Assembly (NCBI GenBank): GCA_037367355.1
Contig: CM074706.1
Location: forward strand, 992,001 to 1,056,000
Source of the DNA: Neoscytalidium dimidiatum
Taxonomy: Eukaryota; Ascomycota; Dothideomycetes; Botryosphaeriales; Botryosphaeriaceae
Reading direction: 5' to 3'
DNA length: 64,000 nt
Both the position numbers and the translations under genes were made by a program. Positions 11,601 to 24,852 of the stretch are shown in pieces (the first letter of the stretch is position 1; each line of letters opens with the position of its first letter). Under the pieces are notes generated by a model. The model was given only the letters and a program-made list of their open reading frames with translations. It was not told where the DNA came from and did no database searches.

Positions 11601-14600
11601 AGAGGGGCTGCTCCATCACCCTTACAACGGCATGTTCCCGTCGTCACAACGCCGTTCAGATTCTCCTATACGTGTGTTGATGGGTTAATTAACCCCTTTG
11701 GTATACTGGAAACGGGTATCTTCATTACCCCTAAGCCTTATCCTGAGATTGCGTAGGAGGCTTTCGTCCCTTCTCCCTTCTTTTCACTCTCTCTACCAAA
11801 TCTCCGAGGAGAGGAATGACGCAGAGAGGCGCGCTGGTTGAATCCTGGCAGAGCCCGCGCCGCACGCTCGCATATTCATAACCCCGGCGTATTATTATTA
11901 TTTCTTATCAATACTTGGTCGCCATTGCTGTCCTGTTGGTTTCTCCGACACGCTTCGTACGGCGAAGGTACCGTAACGGAGCCTGTTAAAGCAGGCAAAG
12001 TCGGCGATTCTGCAGGAAAGGCAAATTCCCTCGACACTCTCCCATGCTCTATAACAGCCGGAGTCATGCTTTGGCTCGTAAATTATCACGCTGCTGCACG
12101 AGTCAGCCTCGCACTCTTCCTATTTCGTTCTCTGCCACGTTATTTCCACTGCGCCGGGATATCGTCGACTGCATCCTTGGAGTCTTCCGTGAAAGCGTGG
12201 GCGTTAGCCAGCGGATGAGGCGCTATGACGGCATTCCCGGCAACACGACATCATAATTTCTCGCGACCACCGACCTTGGAAAGCGCATTTAGCGCCTTTT
12301 CCCCCAGTGCCTTGCGCTCGGGCTCCGAAATGCATGCGGCGACACCACACGCAAAACCATGGACTCGCAGGGTAAAAGGTAAATTAATGGCAAGGAAAAA
12401 AGAAAAAAAGAAACTCCTATCATCATGATGATGTTGTTGGTCGTGTTTTGACCGGGAAGGGCACCCGGCTCGTGCCGGAAGTAACTCCTGTCAGTTTGCG
12501 TCACACACACACCCTACATATTTTTTTTTATTCCCCTCCTCCAGGGTTTGTTACGGGTGACTTCTTTCCAGTCATCACTGGTCCTACATGGGACAAGAGG
12601 GCGGGAAAGGGAGAGAAGATCGACGTACCCGGAGGGCGGCAAAGGCGAAAAAGAAAAGTCGCAGTTGGATGCGCGCGCCGACGGAGTTGCTCCGCGACGG
12701 CGCGTGTGGCGGGCTCCTAGTGCCGTTACTAGCTAGCCGACCGTCTGCCGGGCCATCTCTGTCTTCACGACTTTTGTTGTAGATCACTTCATGCCGGCCT
12801 CGAGTCCTTTTCTTCTCGAGATCTTCCCCTCCCCCCCGGTCCTCCTGTATTAATGCCCTACCGTTACGAGGAATGCTCCGTATGGTGCCGGTGGCTTTCG
12901 CCGTGTGGCGGGGTGTATGCGTGCGTGTGTTCTGTGTCGTGTTGGCGCCCGCTCTTCTGCCGTCACCACTGCGCTGACCGCAGGGCAGGATCGGCGGGTT
13001 TTCTTGGGGCGCTGCTGCTGATGGCGTGGGATTCTGATCGAAAGGCGGTGTCTCCGTGGTAGCGTGGTTTGCACATCGAATCCTGGCGCCAATGCAAGCA
13101 TTGCCGTTACAGGCAGTGATGGGAAGCGAGAAAGATATGATGCTTCGAAGTGAGTGGACTGCAACACCCGTCGGAGAACTTGAGGCAGCACTGGAGGCAA
13201 GTTTGCACACCTGCGAGACAGATGACTCAGCTCCGTCTGCTTGCGAGAAGAGGGTGCAAGCTCGCTTCAGTTGTGAGTTATCACAGTGCACGAGATGCGC
13301 CTCATGAAGCCACAGCTTTTCCCGTGACTGCGACCCGGTTGATCGCTCGGTAAGACGACGGCGGATCGAGGCTTGTGATGATGCCTTGGGCCACAAATGG
13401 GGCTTTCTATTTTCGATACGGAAGTACGAGAGTGGCAGGGCATAACCAAACGTATTGGCCTCCGTCGTCACGCACGGGACGAGGCGGCGGCGCGGCAAGC
13501 GTCCCACTCGCCAACGACTGCGGGTGTTGCATCGAATTTCTGGAAGAGCATGGAGGGGTCGGCTGGGAAGATCCCTAGCTGCATCCTCGTCGTGGTGCCC
13601 ACCGTCGCCGTCACTGGAGGCGTACACATGTATCAGCTACGCCCGCTTGCGTGGAGCCTGAGCTGGCACGCATCAACGTCGCTGGCATCTTCGAGATCGT
13701 CCGTTCCCACAATGCTCGGCCAGCGGGCCAGCGCGGGTCCGACGAGACGAGAGAGGCACCGAGTCAAGCGGCGAGCTGTAACACCAGCAGCAGCATCTGC
13801 CACGCAGGGTGCATCCCTCCAGCCTCTGCAGCAGATCTGGCGGACACCTCGCAGCCACGCCCATTCGCCAATCTCGCCAACCAGCAGCGCCGCTGCCGCA
13901 GCAGCACCCTCTCTTCGCCCTGCCTCTCCAACGGCTCGCTACCTCTTTGGATTCGGGTCGCCTTGCCGACGCTCCTGCTTCCGCCTGTCGCAGCCCATGC
14001 TGCCCCTCCGTCTCCGTCCTTCATCAAAGCCACGCGGCAGCCTTCATCAGCCCATGCCGCATCGATCATCGCCCGCTTTGGGTACGCGTCCGTGTCAGCT
14101 GTGAGATGGTGGCCAACACCAAGAGGGCCCATAGAAAAAAAAAAAAAAAAAGAGCTGCGATAGCAGAAGTGTTTCGTCTCGCATAGAAGAAAATGTTCCC
14201 ATCCACCCGGTCGATCAGCACAGCGCAGCGCAGAGAAAGCCGCTACGTCAGTGGCGCCGAGGCAGGGCTGCCAACGCACTGGGCACCAACAGCATCCTCC
14301 ACCCTCCAACACAAGGCCAAAAAAGCCGGCGGCAAGGCGACGAGCAGAAACTCCAGGGCACAAGTCCCGACGATCTGACGGGCCCTCTTCTTCCCTTCTC
14401 TTGCAGCAAAGCGGCAGTCGCACCTCCCGGCAGACGGCGGCCGGCAGAGACCCGTGCAGGCGGCGCGCGCGCTACTCTCGCGCAACTCCCCACTCACATG
14501 TCGCTTGCCCTGCCCGTTCGACACGACAATGATGGCCGATGCTGGCTAAGAGGTTCCATTTTCCCGGCCCCCACTCTCCTGGCACATCTTTTGTGGCGCC

Positions 14601-17600
14601 CGCGTGCTGCTCTCCCTCTCGTGGCCCCCCGTCGCCCGGTGGCTCCCAAGACCACGGAGTCCACATGCCCACTTGCCGGGAGGCACCAGCGCTAGGGATA
14701 GTCTCGCCGAGAGAGCCGGCGAACTGACGATGTTGCCATGCCCCGAACAAATGTTGTCGTTTGTTGCTGTTGCCCGTTAAGCGCCTGGCGCTAGGCTAGG
14801 GCAGCGAAGTCGCGACTGGCGACGATGGATGAATGGGCTGCGGTGTGCTGGCCACGCGATTATTGACGACAGCGAGCGGCCTGGTTTGGTGGTTTTTTTT
14901 GTCCTTTCTTTTTTTTTTTTTCATTGCGGCGCAATATGCGCCATGCGGTCTTGCGCGTTGCATGCGCTCCTGCGATGGCGCTACTGTCAATTGCTGCCCA
15001 GCGACGACGGTGATGAAAGAAAGAGCTGTGGTGACGGACAGGCGGGCAGACGGGCTCATCGCCGACGATAGGTTTGCTGAAAAACTAGGACCAAGGTGTG
15101 TTGGCCTGACCAAACAATGAGAGGCCTGACGGAAACGTGCTTGCACCGTGGCTAGCAGGTGTTTGACAGTGGCGCCGTAGATGGACCTCAGAGGGACCAC
15201 CCATCGAGAGTTCCAGACACGACGGCCGGCACTGCGGGACTGCCCTTTTGGGTGTCAACTGAACGGCACCTTGTAACGTTCAGTGTGTGTACAAGCCCTT
15301 GCTCCCGGTCCGCTGCCGCAACGCTCTCCGTCCGCCGAAGTCTAGAACTCGACCTGCCGAACGGCATCCCGCCTTGCAGCAGAATCGCGTCTACATTATA
15401 TCGACAGATGTGGGGTTGGGTGATGGAATAGGGGACCAGAACGCAGAGACGGCATCTCTCAGCTGGAAGCGCCAGACGTGATCGGGGCCTAAAAGTCGAG
15501 GAGGAAGGGGAGATTCGTTATTGCCGAACATCATCCTCCCTTCCTCATCGAGAAACTCACGATTGGCAGGACCTCTTTCGCTCGCCGCTTTAACGGCGGC
15601 GGTCAGGATGGTCCCTGTTCGGGCTCCGTTCGCGGGGCCGGCGCTTGCGGACCAGGACATGGGTAAGCTCAGGACGACCCTTCATCAAAGCTTCTTCCGT
15701 TTTCCATCTCCACGCCGAGTTGCCAAACTACTGCAATGTACAGTAAACAAACTTTCCGCGTGGCGGAAGGGGGGGAATGGCTGTACCTGCTACTGGACCA
15801 TCCGGCGTACCGGTACGCGGGTGGACGCCCGCGGGAAGGAGCTGAGACAATGCAGGTTGATAGACCCTTCGAAGACCCTCAATCAATGCCTTCCAGACCC
15901 TGAAAACCTACAGCAGATAAACGCACAATGACGCCTTTTAGGCCTCCCGACTGGTCTTGTGTGAGTTTGTGCCTTGGTTTTGCACTGGAATTGACTTGTT
16001 GCAAGGTGAGAGCTCCGGCTACCCCTCCATCCACCACAATTGCCCCCCCTCTTGTCACGATCCGTACCAAGACTCCCGGACCAATTTCGTTTTCCCTCCT
16101 GCTCCCCCTCAGTCCGCTGAACACGAGGAAAAGAAAAATTCTTCTCACCGATTGTCAACCGCTTGCCAAGCGAATGAGAGGAGCATGGTAGCGGTGTGAA
16201 CAAACGCGACGTGCAATAACATGGTCGGTTCGCTACCATTTTAGCGCCGGAGGGGTTTCAGTCGCGTGCTCCTCTGAGCAGTTTGTCGGTACGGTACGTG
16301 CCAAGTACCGGCGTCGGCGCATCATGTTTCTCCCACGACCACAGCCGTTTCCACTTCGATCCTTCCAACCCATGTGGAGATTTGAACGGATAGGCGCTTG
16401 AGCTTGCGACATTGCCTTTCCCCCCCGTCCGTACCCCACCACCGCCAGACCGACATTGTGGCGACGGAAAGGCAGGATTGCCAGCACAGCCAGCAAAACG
16501 CGGTGTCCTTCAGCACGAAAAATCAAACCGCGACATCATCCAACATGCGTAGTTTTAGAAAGAAGGGACCACATCGTCGATAAGGGAATCATCGCCGATA
16601 ATCGGGGTCCAAGAATGCGGTCAGATGGCATTGATAGGTGTAGTACGCAGAGAGGTCGCGATACATACGGCGCGATACGCAAGGAACTCTCTCTCTCCCT
16701 CTACCGCCAATGCTGAGCCGTGCTGGCCTTACAGCAATAGTCAGCGAGTCGCGGGAAGTCTAATATACGTACCGTGATCGCTGCGCTCACTCCTTCCCCG
16801 TTCCGCCTGCCTGCGCAAATCGGGGGGCGGCCTAGTCAACGACGAAACCAAGAAAGGGAAAAATTCAGGGTCCAGATGTGCGAAAGTGCGGGGTGAAGCT
16901 CAAGCTTTCCTCTCTACCTTTGTTCGATTTCGATATGATTTTTTGTCCCCTTCCTTCTTCTGCTACCTCTGAATTTTTGGGAGGCGTTACTTGCAACACG
17001 TCTCGTCGCAGCTATGCCGCCAGCTTTAATCAAACCTTGAGCAGATTATCTCTTTTTTTTTTTTTTTGCCACAATCTTTCTGTATCCTTCCCATTTGCTC
17101 AAGTCTGGGACCGGGTTCGAGAACGGTCGTTTCTCCATAGGGCGGGCAGCCTTAACGGGCTGTTTTAGGTCTTCTGTTTCGTTTTATGCGCAACGCGTCA
17201 GGGGCTTCCCGAAGTAAAGTGCGGCCTCACTCCCCAAAACCAGGCCCGAATCGCAACGTCAGGGGAGGGACGACGAGGATGGCGGCAAGGCTACATACGT
17301 ACGCCCCCCGGCGCCGCGCCTTCTACCGGGTCTGAAGATGGGAAGATCGCTGCCATCACGTGGACGGGGACTACCGCCGTTCGGGCAGAAACGAGGAGGG
17401 GCAGGCTTGCGAATCTTCGGACTCGTTGCAAGTCCCGCATCATGCAAGGCAACTCGTCCTGACGTGCCCTTTCGTCACCGAGCGGGCTGCTGCTGCCGTA
17501 GACGTGCCTTCTGTTTCCCCGGCGCCGCAAAGCAGGTGCGTGCTGCCCTTTTCTGTATGAAGAGAGGCCACGCGCCGGGACGCCCCAAAAATGCGGGGAT

Positions 17601-18147
17601 CATCTGGCATGTGGTTGGATGGGGGATGGGAATGAGAGAGAGAAAAAAAAAAGGCGCGATGGCGAGCGGCGGCGCTGCGGCGGAGTGGCTTGGCTGGCAG
17701 ACGCGGCCGTCGCGGTCTTAAACCCGGAGATCTGCGGGAGGGAGACGGGCATTGAGAAGGAATACAGAACAGGGTGGTGGGCTTTCCTCTCTTATCACCA
17801 TGCCATGTGGTCTTGTGATTACCAAGGGTGGTATTAGTTCGGAGATCCCTGATGGTCAGCGGGCACTGAGATGAACACATTGCACCAAATGCCCTCGCTA
17901 TTGTTATTTCATGCCATGACATCCAAAACTTGGTGCTCAGCGAGAATCTGAGTGACCTGCTCGGACTTTAATTTTTACCGTTCGGACTTGGGACTGGTTG
18001 ATTGATATTTCATTTCAGAAACTAGTGGTGTTGTAAGTGCTGTCCTTCCCACCTGACTTTTAGTCTTGATCTACCGCTTGGAACCTTTGTAACTCTGCCG
18101 TCTGTGTGATACCACTTCGGCCTTTGCAGATAGATGGATAGATATTA
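8695..18147. other. 9.4-kb stretch with no recognisable gene
   Basis: Many open frames exist, but none shows a family motif, plausible splicing or protein-like composition. Contents worth naming: a pyrimidine-rich leader-like segment at about 10.35-10.70 kb followed by a 26-codon ORF (10701-10781); poly-T or poly-A runs near 9083, 11037, 14136, 14909 and 17057; and compositionally biased C/T- or G/A-rich tracts. It may hold long regulatory regions, non-coding transcripts or a fast-evolving gene that cannot be seen by eye. Confidence 0.4.
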
Positions 18148-19674
18148 TCATCTACCACCGAGTTTCTCCAGTGCACGCGCGCCCTGCTCCTCCCATTCCG
18201 CCTTGGAAACCCACATGCTCTCCTTGTCTGCCATCTAAGCAAAGGAGTTAGTATCGTCAGATTAAAGGGAAATATAAGCAAGTTTGGCTTACAATATTAG
18301 CGAGGACGGCACCGCCAATAAAGACCATGTGCCTTCTCCTCGGCGGATCCTCGATGCGGACCTTGAATTTCTAAGGATAAGATGTCAGCAACCGATGCCT
18401 TTACACACTCACTTGTCGTGCGGTCTTACGTTCAGTCTCTCCGGGTTGCCGTGGAGCACCTTCGTTAACCAAAGTTGTTTAAGCTCTTTCTCCAGCCTGC
18501 TGGGCAGACCCGGGTACATGCTGCTACCGCCACTGAGCACGATTGCCTTATAGAGATCGGACCTGACATCGACATCTGCAGCCTGGATAGTGTTGAAGAG
18601 GAACTCAGCAATACCGGGCTGTTCCACGTCGACGAGGTGCGGTTGGAACAAGCACTCGGGAGCCTCGAAGCGTTCGCTTCCGATCTTGACGACTCTGCCG
18701 TCGGGAAGCGTATAAGACTCGACAAGCACGGTCGTGTCCTCGCTGAGGCGCTGATCCAGCTCCAAGTCGTAGGAAACGTAGCAAAGCTTCTCCTTGATCT
18801 GGCGCACGGTCTCGAAATCGGCGGTACGGTTGAGCGCATAGCCTCTCCGCAGCAGCAGCGCGATCAGGTTCCTCGTAACATCTCTACCCGCAACATCCAA
18901 CCGCCGGGTAAGGTGGTTCAGAACGGTGCTCTCGTAGACAGGCACAATGTGCGTGACACCGTCACCCGAGTCCACGACGACACCCGACGACAGACCCTGC
19001 GCATACAGAGCCAGCACGGCCTGGATGGCGACGTAGACGCCGCCGAAGTTGTAGCGCTCGAACATGACCTCTGCCATCTGCTCGCGGTTCTTAAGGGGGT
19101 TCATCGGCGGCTCGGTGAGCAGGATCTTGCGGCCGGTTGGGTCGACCTTCATCTTCTCGAAGAAAGTGTAGTCCCACAGGTGCTGCATGTCATCCCATCG
19201 CTTCACGATACCGTTCTCCATCTATTTGCGGGCAATTGCCAAGTCAGCACTGGTGTCGATCGCGCATGCTGGTGAGCGACGGGCGCTCAGGGGAGCTCGT
19301 TGGAAGCTCGCGGGGACGGGCGGGCAAGCGTACGGGGTACGTGATTTGAAGCATTGATCGAGCGGCGGCGGCCTCGTCACCGCACATGATATCCTTCAGC
19401 TGTATATCGAGACCATCGCGTTCTTCGGAGCGGAGGATCGGGCGGCCGACTATCGAGGGGTATTGGTGGTCGGGGAAGTTCTGCAGCGCGGGCACAATGG
19501 TCAGTCTGGCGGGCGGGCAGCATGCGGAGCTGGCGGAGTGAGCAAACGGACCTGTCCGGCGTAGCCAGCCTTCAAGAAGCCGGTTCCGCCATCCAGCACT
19601 GCAGTTGGGCTTCGGTCAGCGGGGATACATCAGGAGCTCGGTGGAGCTTGCGCACCGATAGGAACCTCCGCCAT
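18148..19674 (-). CDS. ARP2: Actin-related protein 2 (Arp2/3 complex)
   Basis: Six exons (19674-19656, 19598-19552, 19480-19334, 19221-18430, 18370-18293, 18234-18148) give 389 aa, the usual Arp2 length. The protein begins [20 protein letters not shown], the actin-fold phosphate-1 loop. It continues through [15 protein letters not shown], the Arp2-typical [20 protein letters not shown] block, the phosphate-2 loop [14 protein letters not shown], and [15 protein letters not shown] near the C-terminus. As an Arp2/3 subunit it nucleates branched actin filaments at cortical patches for endocytosis and tip growth. Exon 1 is only 19 nt, and its 57-nt intron has a CTGAC branch point. All junctions keep frame and family continuity. 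BZZ1, a regulator of Arp2/3-driven actin assembly, lies immediately upstream on the same strand, 440 bp away. Confidence 0.95.
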
Positions 19675-20114
19675 ATTATCTGAGAGAGCGACCGAAGACC
19701 AGCGGAGGTTGAAGCTTGGAGATAGCGAATGGTGGTGGACTCGGGGGTTAGTAGCAGATGGCGGGATGAGTGCCTGGCGGGGCTCCGGGGGGTTGACGTT
19801 GTCGGGAGAGCGTGGCTGGGCTGACTTCGGCGCTTTGGTTCATCCGGGGTAATGAGGCGTGTGAAGTGGGGCGGTGCACCATCGTATAATAGCTCCGCCT
19901 TCACATACATAGCTATCTTCACTTCCGTTGCGACGCGAGGTATGTACTCTATTGATAAAATGGATACCAAGAAATTTCCTGTGGGAAGAAATGCGCGAAT
20001 GCTTAGGAATAATGCTCCTCTGCAATTTGTATGCACCAAAACGCCATACCAATGTCAACTTTCCAACACCGATCCACCGCGTGTGACCGCTCAGCTTTCA
20101 CACACAGAGCCACA
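19675..20114. other. ARP2 promoter / BZZ1 3' flank
   Basis: A 440-bp spacer between the BZZ1 stop and the ARP2 start. It must contain the BZZ1 terminator and ARP2 promoter; no specific motif was identified. Confidence 0.4.
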
Positions 20115-22707
20115 TCAGACCTCCTGGATATAATTTGCGGGTACACTCTTTGTGATTCCCCCTTTTTCGACATCTGCCCACCCATCACCGGCATCCTTAT
20201 TAATCAGTACGAACCGCTCGCCCTCCACAATCGTGTGCTCGGCATCGCTGCGTGCTTCGTAGTCATAGAGAGCCTCCGCGTACTTGAGCTTCTTCGCACC
20301 CCTCTTCGGTGCCACCGCCGGACCTTTCTTCTTTGCTGCTACAGCGGCGATGCTGTCTGCAATTGATGCGGTGGAATTAGAGTAAGTCGAGCTCGGGCGC
20401 ACTGGTGACGCAGGAAGAGCTTCGACGTAGCTCGCAGGCACCAAGCCCTCGTCGTGACCGGCACGGACCTTCATCCAGCCGGATCCATCTACGCAAGCCG
20501 TTAGTGTGCTGCACATGTATGTCTTTCTGAACTGGTCAAAGGAGATTTCTTACCATCGGGCTCTAAAATTGTCACTTCCTTCCCATCATCTACTGAAATC
20601 TCTCCTTCGCCGGTGGCGCTATACGGATACATCATCTTACCCCTTGGCTCGTTACCCTTATGGCTATCACCATTTGATGGTCCATCTGACTCCGGAGCCT
20701 TGATGTACTGCGCTGGAGGAGGTGCCATGATGCGGTTCTTCCGTATCGCAGGGACAGAACTTTTCTTTTCTGGTTTCTCCTCCGCCGGCTCCGTAGCACC
20801 TGATATAGATCTGTGTGCTGTTGCAGAGTAACCAGAGCTCAACGTATTCATAGAGTTGACAGTGTCGCTGCGACTGAGTTGAGGCAGGTCCGATTGCGAC
20901 TCTGTAGTGCCCAAGCTCGCTGACGACGCTTTTGCATCTTCTTGTCTCCGAGCTTTGAGTCTCTTCTTCTCCTCTTTGCTCATTTCACCAGGGCAGTCCG
21001 CGGGAACTTTCATCTCGCATTTGCTGTGACATGTGTAGCCGCAGTCCTGGCAGTCGAACCCCTTCGCCGAAAGACCCCAGATCCGGTCTCCACAATGGTC
21101 ACAATTCGTGGGAATCTTGAAAGTCTGCGCCTTGAAATTGTGATTCCGCGCTCCAATGCTGACGTCCCCTACTGCCGTTGTGATAGTCGATACTTCAACC
21201 TCGGCAGTAGTTTTCTGGCGCTGGACTTCGTGCATCTGCTCTTGCAGGGAGAAGATGGCGCGTACGCATTCAACTTCATCCCGCTTGTCTTTGCCCTGCC
21301 TTATGAGATCCCGTGCTTTTCTCGCATTCTCAACCTCCCTTTGCTTCGCATCAAGCTGGCGCTTTAATTCCCCCAACGATCCTTTGCTCTTCGTCAAAAT
21401 GTTGGTCAAAAAGACCTTCGTCGTCTCATCCGAAGGAATCGTATCATCGTCGTGCCAGACCGGGCTCGGTTCGAAAACGAAATCCGGTGGGTCGTGCCAG
21501 TCCTGAACGTTGTGTCTGACAAACATCATGGAGTCGAGTTTAGGGTTGTTCCGGGGGATTTCAGAGGCCAGATGATTCAGGAATTCGGTGCTTCGGGCGA
21601 GCGTACCAGTCTCAATCTGAGCAGCCAGGGACCAAATCTGGTTCAGCTTTCCAACACGGCTTTCCGAAAGGTCTTGCAAGCTCTGCAAGTAAATAGGAAC
21701 AGGCCTGTTAGACAATGAAAGTCGGGGGCGTCTTGGGAAGCTTACGTCAAGAAGGTCCGGGACATATTCGTGGTAGTATCTTTCCTTTTGCTTGTTCGTT
21801 ACATTGATGCTGATTATATAAGTACTCTGGCTTGCGGTCAGTAGAAGTGATGGTGGACGAGCTGCTGGAATAACGAACCTTTACGTTCCTCATCTCAGCC
21901 AGCTGTTGCTCAAAGGCCGCACGCGCCTTTGCCTTTCCATGGTCGAAAGCGCCATCTGACTTCTTCCGGCGGTTCTCAACTTCCTGACACGCATTGTCAT
22001 ATTTGCCTTTCATCTTCCTGAGATCGCTGTATGTGGAGTCCCGCTCCTTTTCCAGTTTCGCTGCATAGTCGCTATGGTATTTGCGTAGGTCCTCATAGCG
22101 GACGGCGAGCTGCTTAAGGGGTTCGGCGAGGTTCGTAACGAGCTGCTGAGAGAATTGCTCATGTTCGTTCGCGCGGTTTTCGAGGGTGGTGAGCTGCACC
22201 TGCCAGGTGGTCATGGAAGCGCTGTTGCGGATCGTCAGCCTTCAACCGTGTCCTTGCGCACTCGGGGCCTTGGATAAGGCATACCACTCCAGTGAACCCG
22301 GAGTCACCGTAGGGGTTTCGCCCACGCTCAAGGTGCTGGACTTCTTTGCCTTCTTTTCGAAGTACTTCTTCGCCAGCGCGCTCAATTTCCCGGCATATTC
22401 CTTTTCTATAGCAGCGCGCTCCCGGTAGAACTGCTGTATCTCATCCAACCACCCAATACCGTTCGCAACCTAGAGCGCATGGCTGTTAGCGCCTCCTTGC
22501 CAGAGAGATATGTTTGTCGAGGCGATATCAATATATTCCAGCGATTCCGCGGGGCGAGAAATGGTGGCGTACGCACCCAGGCGTTAACCGGCTTGAAGCC
22601 ATCCTGTCCCAGCGTGCGTCAGCTCATGTGCGCAAGCAATGCGCTCGGGGGTCGGGGAATACCTTGAGCTCAGCGCCAAAGTTAGGATTAATGTCTATAT
22701 CCGCCAT
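20115..22707 (-). CDS. BZZ1: F-BAR / C1 / double-SH3 protein Bzz1
   Basis: Seven exons (22707-22663, 22603-22577, 22469-22285, 22221-21879, 21826-21746, 21682-20554, 20488-20115) give 727 aa. Domain order: N-terminal F-BAR membrane-bending domain (about 5-280, with the conserved NVTNKQKERYYHEYVPDLLD segment), coiled coil (about 320-390), a C1 zinc finger (about 408-457, HNF..C-x2-C..C-x2-C..H-x3-C pattern), a first SH3 (about 570-625) and a C-terminal second SH3 ending ANYIQEV. Bzz1 binds Las17/WASP and type-I myosins and promotes Arp2/3-dependent actin assembly at endocytic sites. The exon 4 donor is GTTCGT if NVK is kept (family-preferred), or GTAAAG six bases earlier; both hold the frame. 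The gene is tandem with ARP2 and divergent from DBP5. Confidence 0.93.
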
Positions 22708-23221
22708 GTTTGCTCTGGCCGGATTGCACGAGTGAAGGCGCAACGGTGCATGGGAGAGTGGGCGTGGAGGGCGCTGCGGCTGGTGCTGGGCCGCAATGGA
22801 GGTAGAGGGCCCCTGCGTGGATTGGCGGGGTGACTGACGACGTTCAGGCAGGCTTCCGGGATTTCGGCGCGCATCCAAGGGCTGAGACAAACGGTTTTAT
22901 CCGTCTGGAAGCTGCCGCTGTCGCCGCCTGCACTGCACACTGTTTGCCAGTACGAGGCGCCGCCGCGGCCCAGGAACATCACAGGCGTTTGCTGCCCCGC
23001 GTCACCTCCGTTTAGCTTCACCACCGCCCACACGCCCGCGTCAGTAACCCGAACTTTTTTCTGCCGGTGACGCAGAAATCAACTCGCCTCTCCTCCTGCA
23101 GCTGCGCTCGTTACTGCACTGCAACCGCGCCCAACTTTACCTGCTATCCTCTTTGTCGGCGACGGGTGCAGCACGAATTCGACAACACCACCCCGCCACG
23201 CACGCCTTACCCGCTGCTACA
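22708..23221. promoter_or_regulatory. Divergent BZZ1-DBP5 promoter region
   Basis: 514 bp separate the two start codons. The DBP5 side is C/T-rich. No specific element stood out. Confidence 0.45.
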
Positions 23222-24852
23222 ATGTCTGACGACGCCGCACCCTCGCTTGAGAGCCGCATCACCAAGGAGGAAGAACCCGCTGCCGAGGTCGCGGATGCCC
23301 AGGTCGATGGCGCAACGCCCGCTAGCGGCGGTGGCGGTGGCCTGCACGAGCCTGAGTATGATGTCGAGGTCAAGCTCGCAGACCTCCAGGCCGACCCAAA
23401 CAACCCGCTATTCTCCGCAAAGACATTCGAAGACCTGAATCTGTGCGCTATATTCTTTACCAAAGTCGCTACGTAGAGAAACTTGCTAATTGGCCTTTGT
23501 TACGAGTAGGAAGCCGGAGATTCTTAAGGGCCTCTATGGTATGCGCTTCCAGAAGCCGTCAAAGATCCAGGAGAAGGCTCTCCCTCTTCTTCTCATGGAT
23601 CCTGCCGCCAACCTCATTGGTCAGTCGCAGTCCGGTACTGGCAAGACCGCAGCCTTCACCCTCAACATGCTGAGCCGCATCGATCTCTCGACCACCACCC
23701 CACAAGCTCTCGTTCTTGCACCCAGCCGCGAATTGGCGCGTCAAATCATGGGTGTAGTTCAGGAGATGGGCAAGTACATGGCTGGTCTTGTGGTTACCGC
23801 TGCTATTCCCGATCCGAGCCGTCGCAACCAGAAGTTCGAAGGCCAGGTCATCGTTGGTACCCCCGGTACGGTCATGGATATGATTAGGCGGAAGCTGTTG
23901 GATGCTCGTGGCATCAAGGTCCTTGTGCTGGATGAGGCCGACAACATGTTGGATCAGCAGGGTCTTGGTGACCAGTGCAAGAGAGTCAAGATGTGCGCAA
24001 ATCTATTCTTCGAAATATCAACGCAGGCTTAACCGCGCCACAGGCTCCTACCCAAGGACGCGCAGGTCGTCCTATTCTCCGCCACTTTCCCCGACGAGGT
24101 TGTACGCTACGCAAAGTCTTTCGCGCCGAACGCCAACCAGCTTACTCTCAAGCACGAAGAGCTTACCGTCGAGGGTATCAAGCAATTCTACCTCGATGCC
24201 GAAGGTGAAGAGGACAAGTTCCGTGTTCTGCTGCAGTTCTATGGCCTCATGACGATTGCCTCATCCATCATCTTCGTCAAGGTGAGAGCTCGCTCATACT
24301 TCGCGGCTGTGCCCTTATGCTGACGTATCGCCAGCGCCGTGACACTGCTGCTGCTCTCGAGCAGCGCATGACCGCTGAGGGGCACAAGGTTGCTCAGCTT
24401 TCCGGCGCCCTGGAAGGACCCGAGCGTGATGCAATCATTGACAGGTTCAGGAAGGGTGAGGCTAAGGTTCTTATTACTACGAACGTGCTTGCTCGTGGTA
24501 TTGATGTGCAATCTGTGACTATGGTCATCAACTACGTACGTATCTGGGCTTGATTCCTCTGCCGGCTTTGGCTTACACTTCCCAGGACATTCCCGAGACG
24601 GCCAATGGCTCTCCGGACCCTGAGACCTATCTGCACCGCATTGGTCGTACTGGACGTTTCGGCCGTGTCGGCGTCGCCATTAGCTTTATCCACGACAAGA
24701 AGAGTTGGTCGAACCTCTCGGAGATTGCGAGGTACTACAACACGGAGCTCATGCCATTGGACACCAAGGATTGGGATTCAGTGGAGGAGATCATCAAGAA
24801 GGTCATCAAGAGCTCTCGTGCTGGCAAGTCGACGGCGGAGATGACTGCTTAA
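23222..24852 (+). CDS. DBP5: DEAD-box ATP-dependent RNA helicase Dbp5
   Basis: Five exons (23222-23442, 23510-23992, 24044-24281, 24335-24535, 24586-24852) encode 469 aa. An acidic N-terminal extension is followed by the Q motif ([11 protein letters not shown]), motif I (SQSGTGKT, about residue 113-120), motif II (LDEADNMLD), motif III (FSATFP), the arginine-containing motif V ([14 protein letters not shown]) and motif VI ([10 protein letters not shown]). The linker [21 protein letters not shown] and overall length are typical of Dbp5/DDX19. Dbp5 works at the cytoplasmic face of the nuclear pore, where Gle1 and InsP6 stimulate it to strip export factors from mRNA; it also helps translation termination. 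All four introns are 50-67 nt with good branch points. Confidence 0.95.

Noticed and set aside
12584..13627. Minus-strand open frame of about 347 codons
   Set aside because: Composition is Arg/Ser/Pro-rich and follows base composition. There is no motif, no hydrophobic core pattern and no splice continuity, so it is probably chance.
17100..17125. Possible tRNA B-box (GGGTTCGAGAACGG)
   Set aside because: No matching A-box or foldable acceptor stem around it. No other site in the window resembles a full tRNA.
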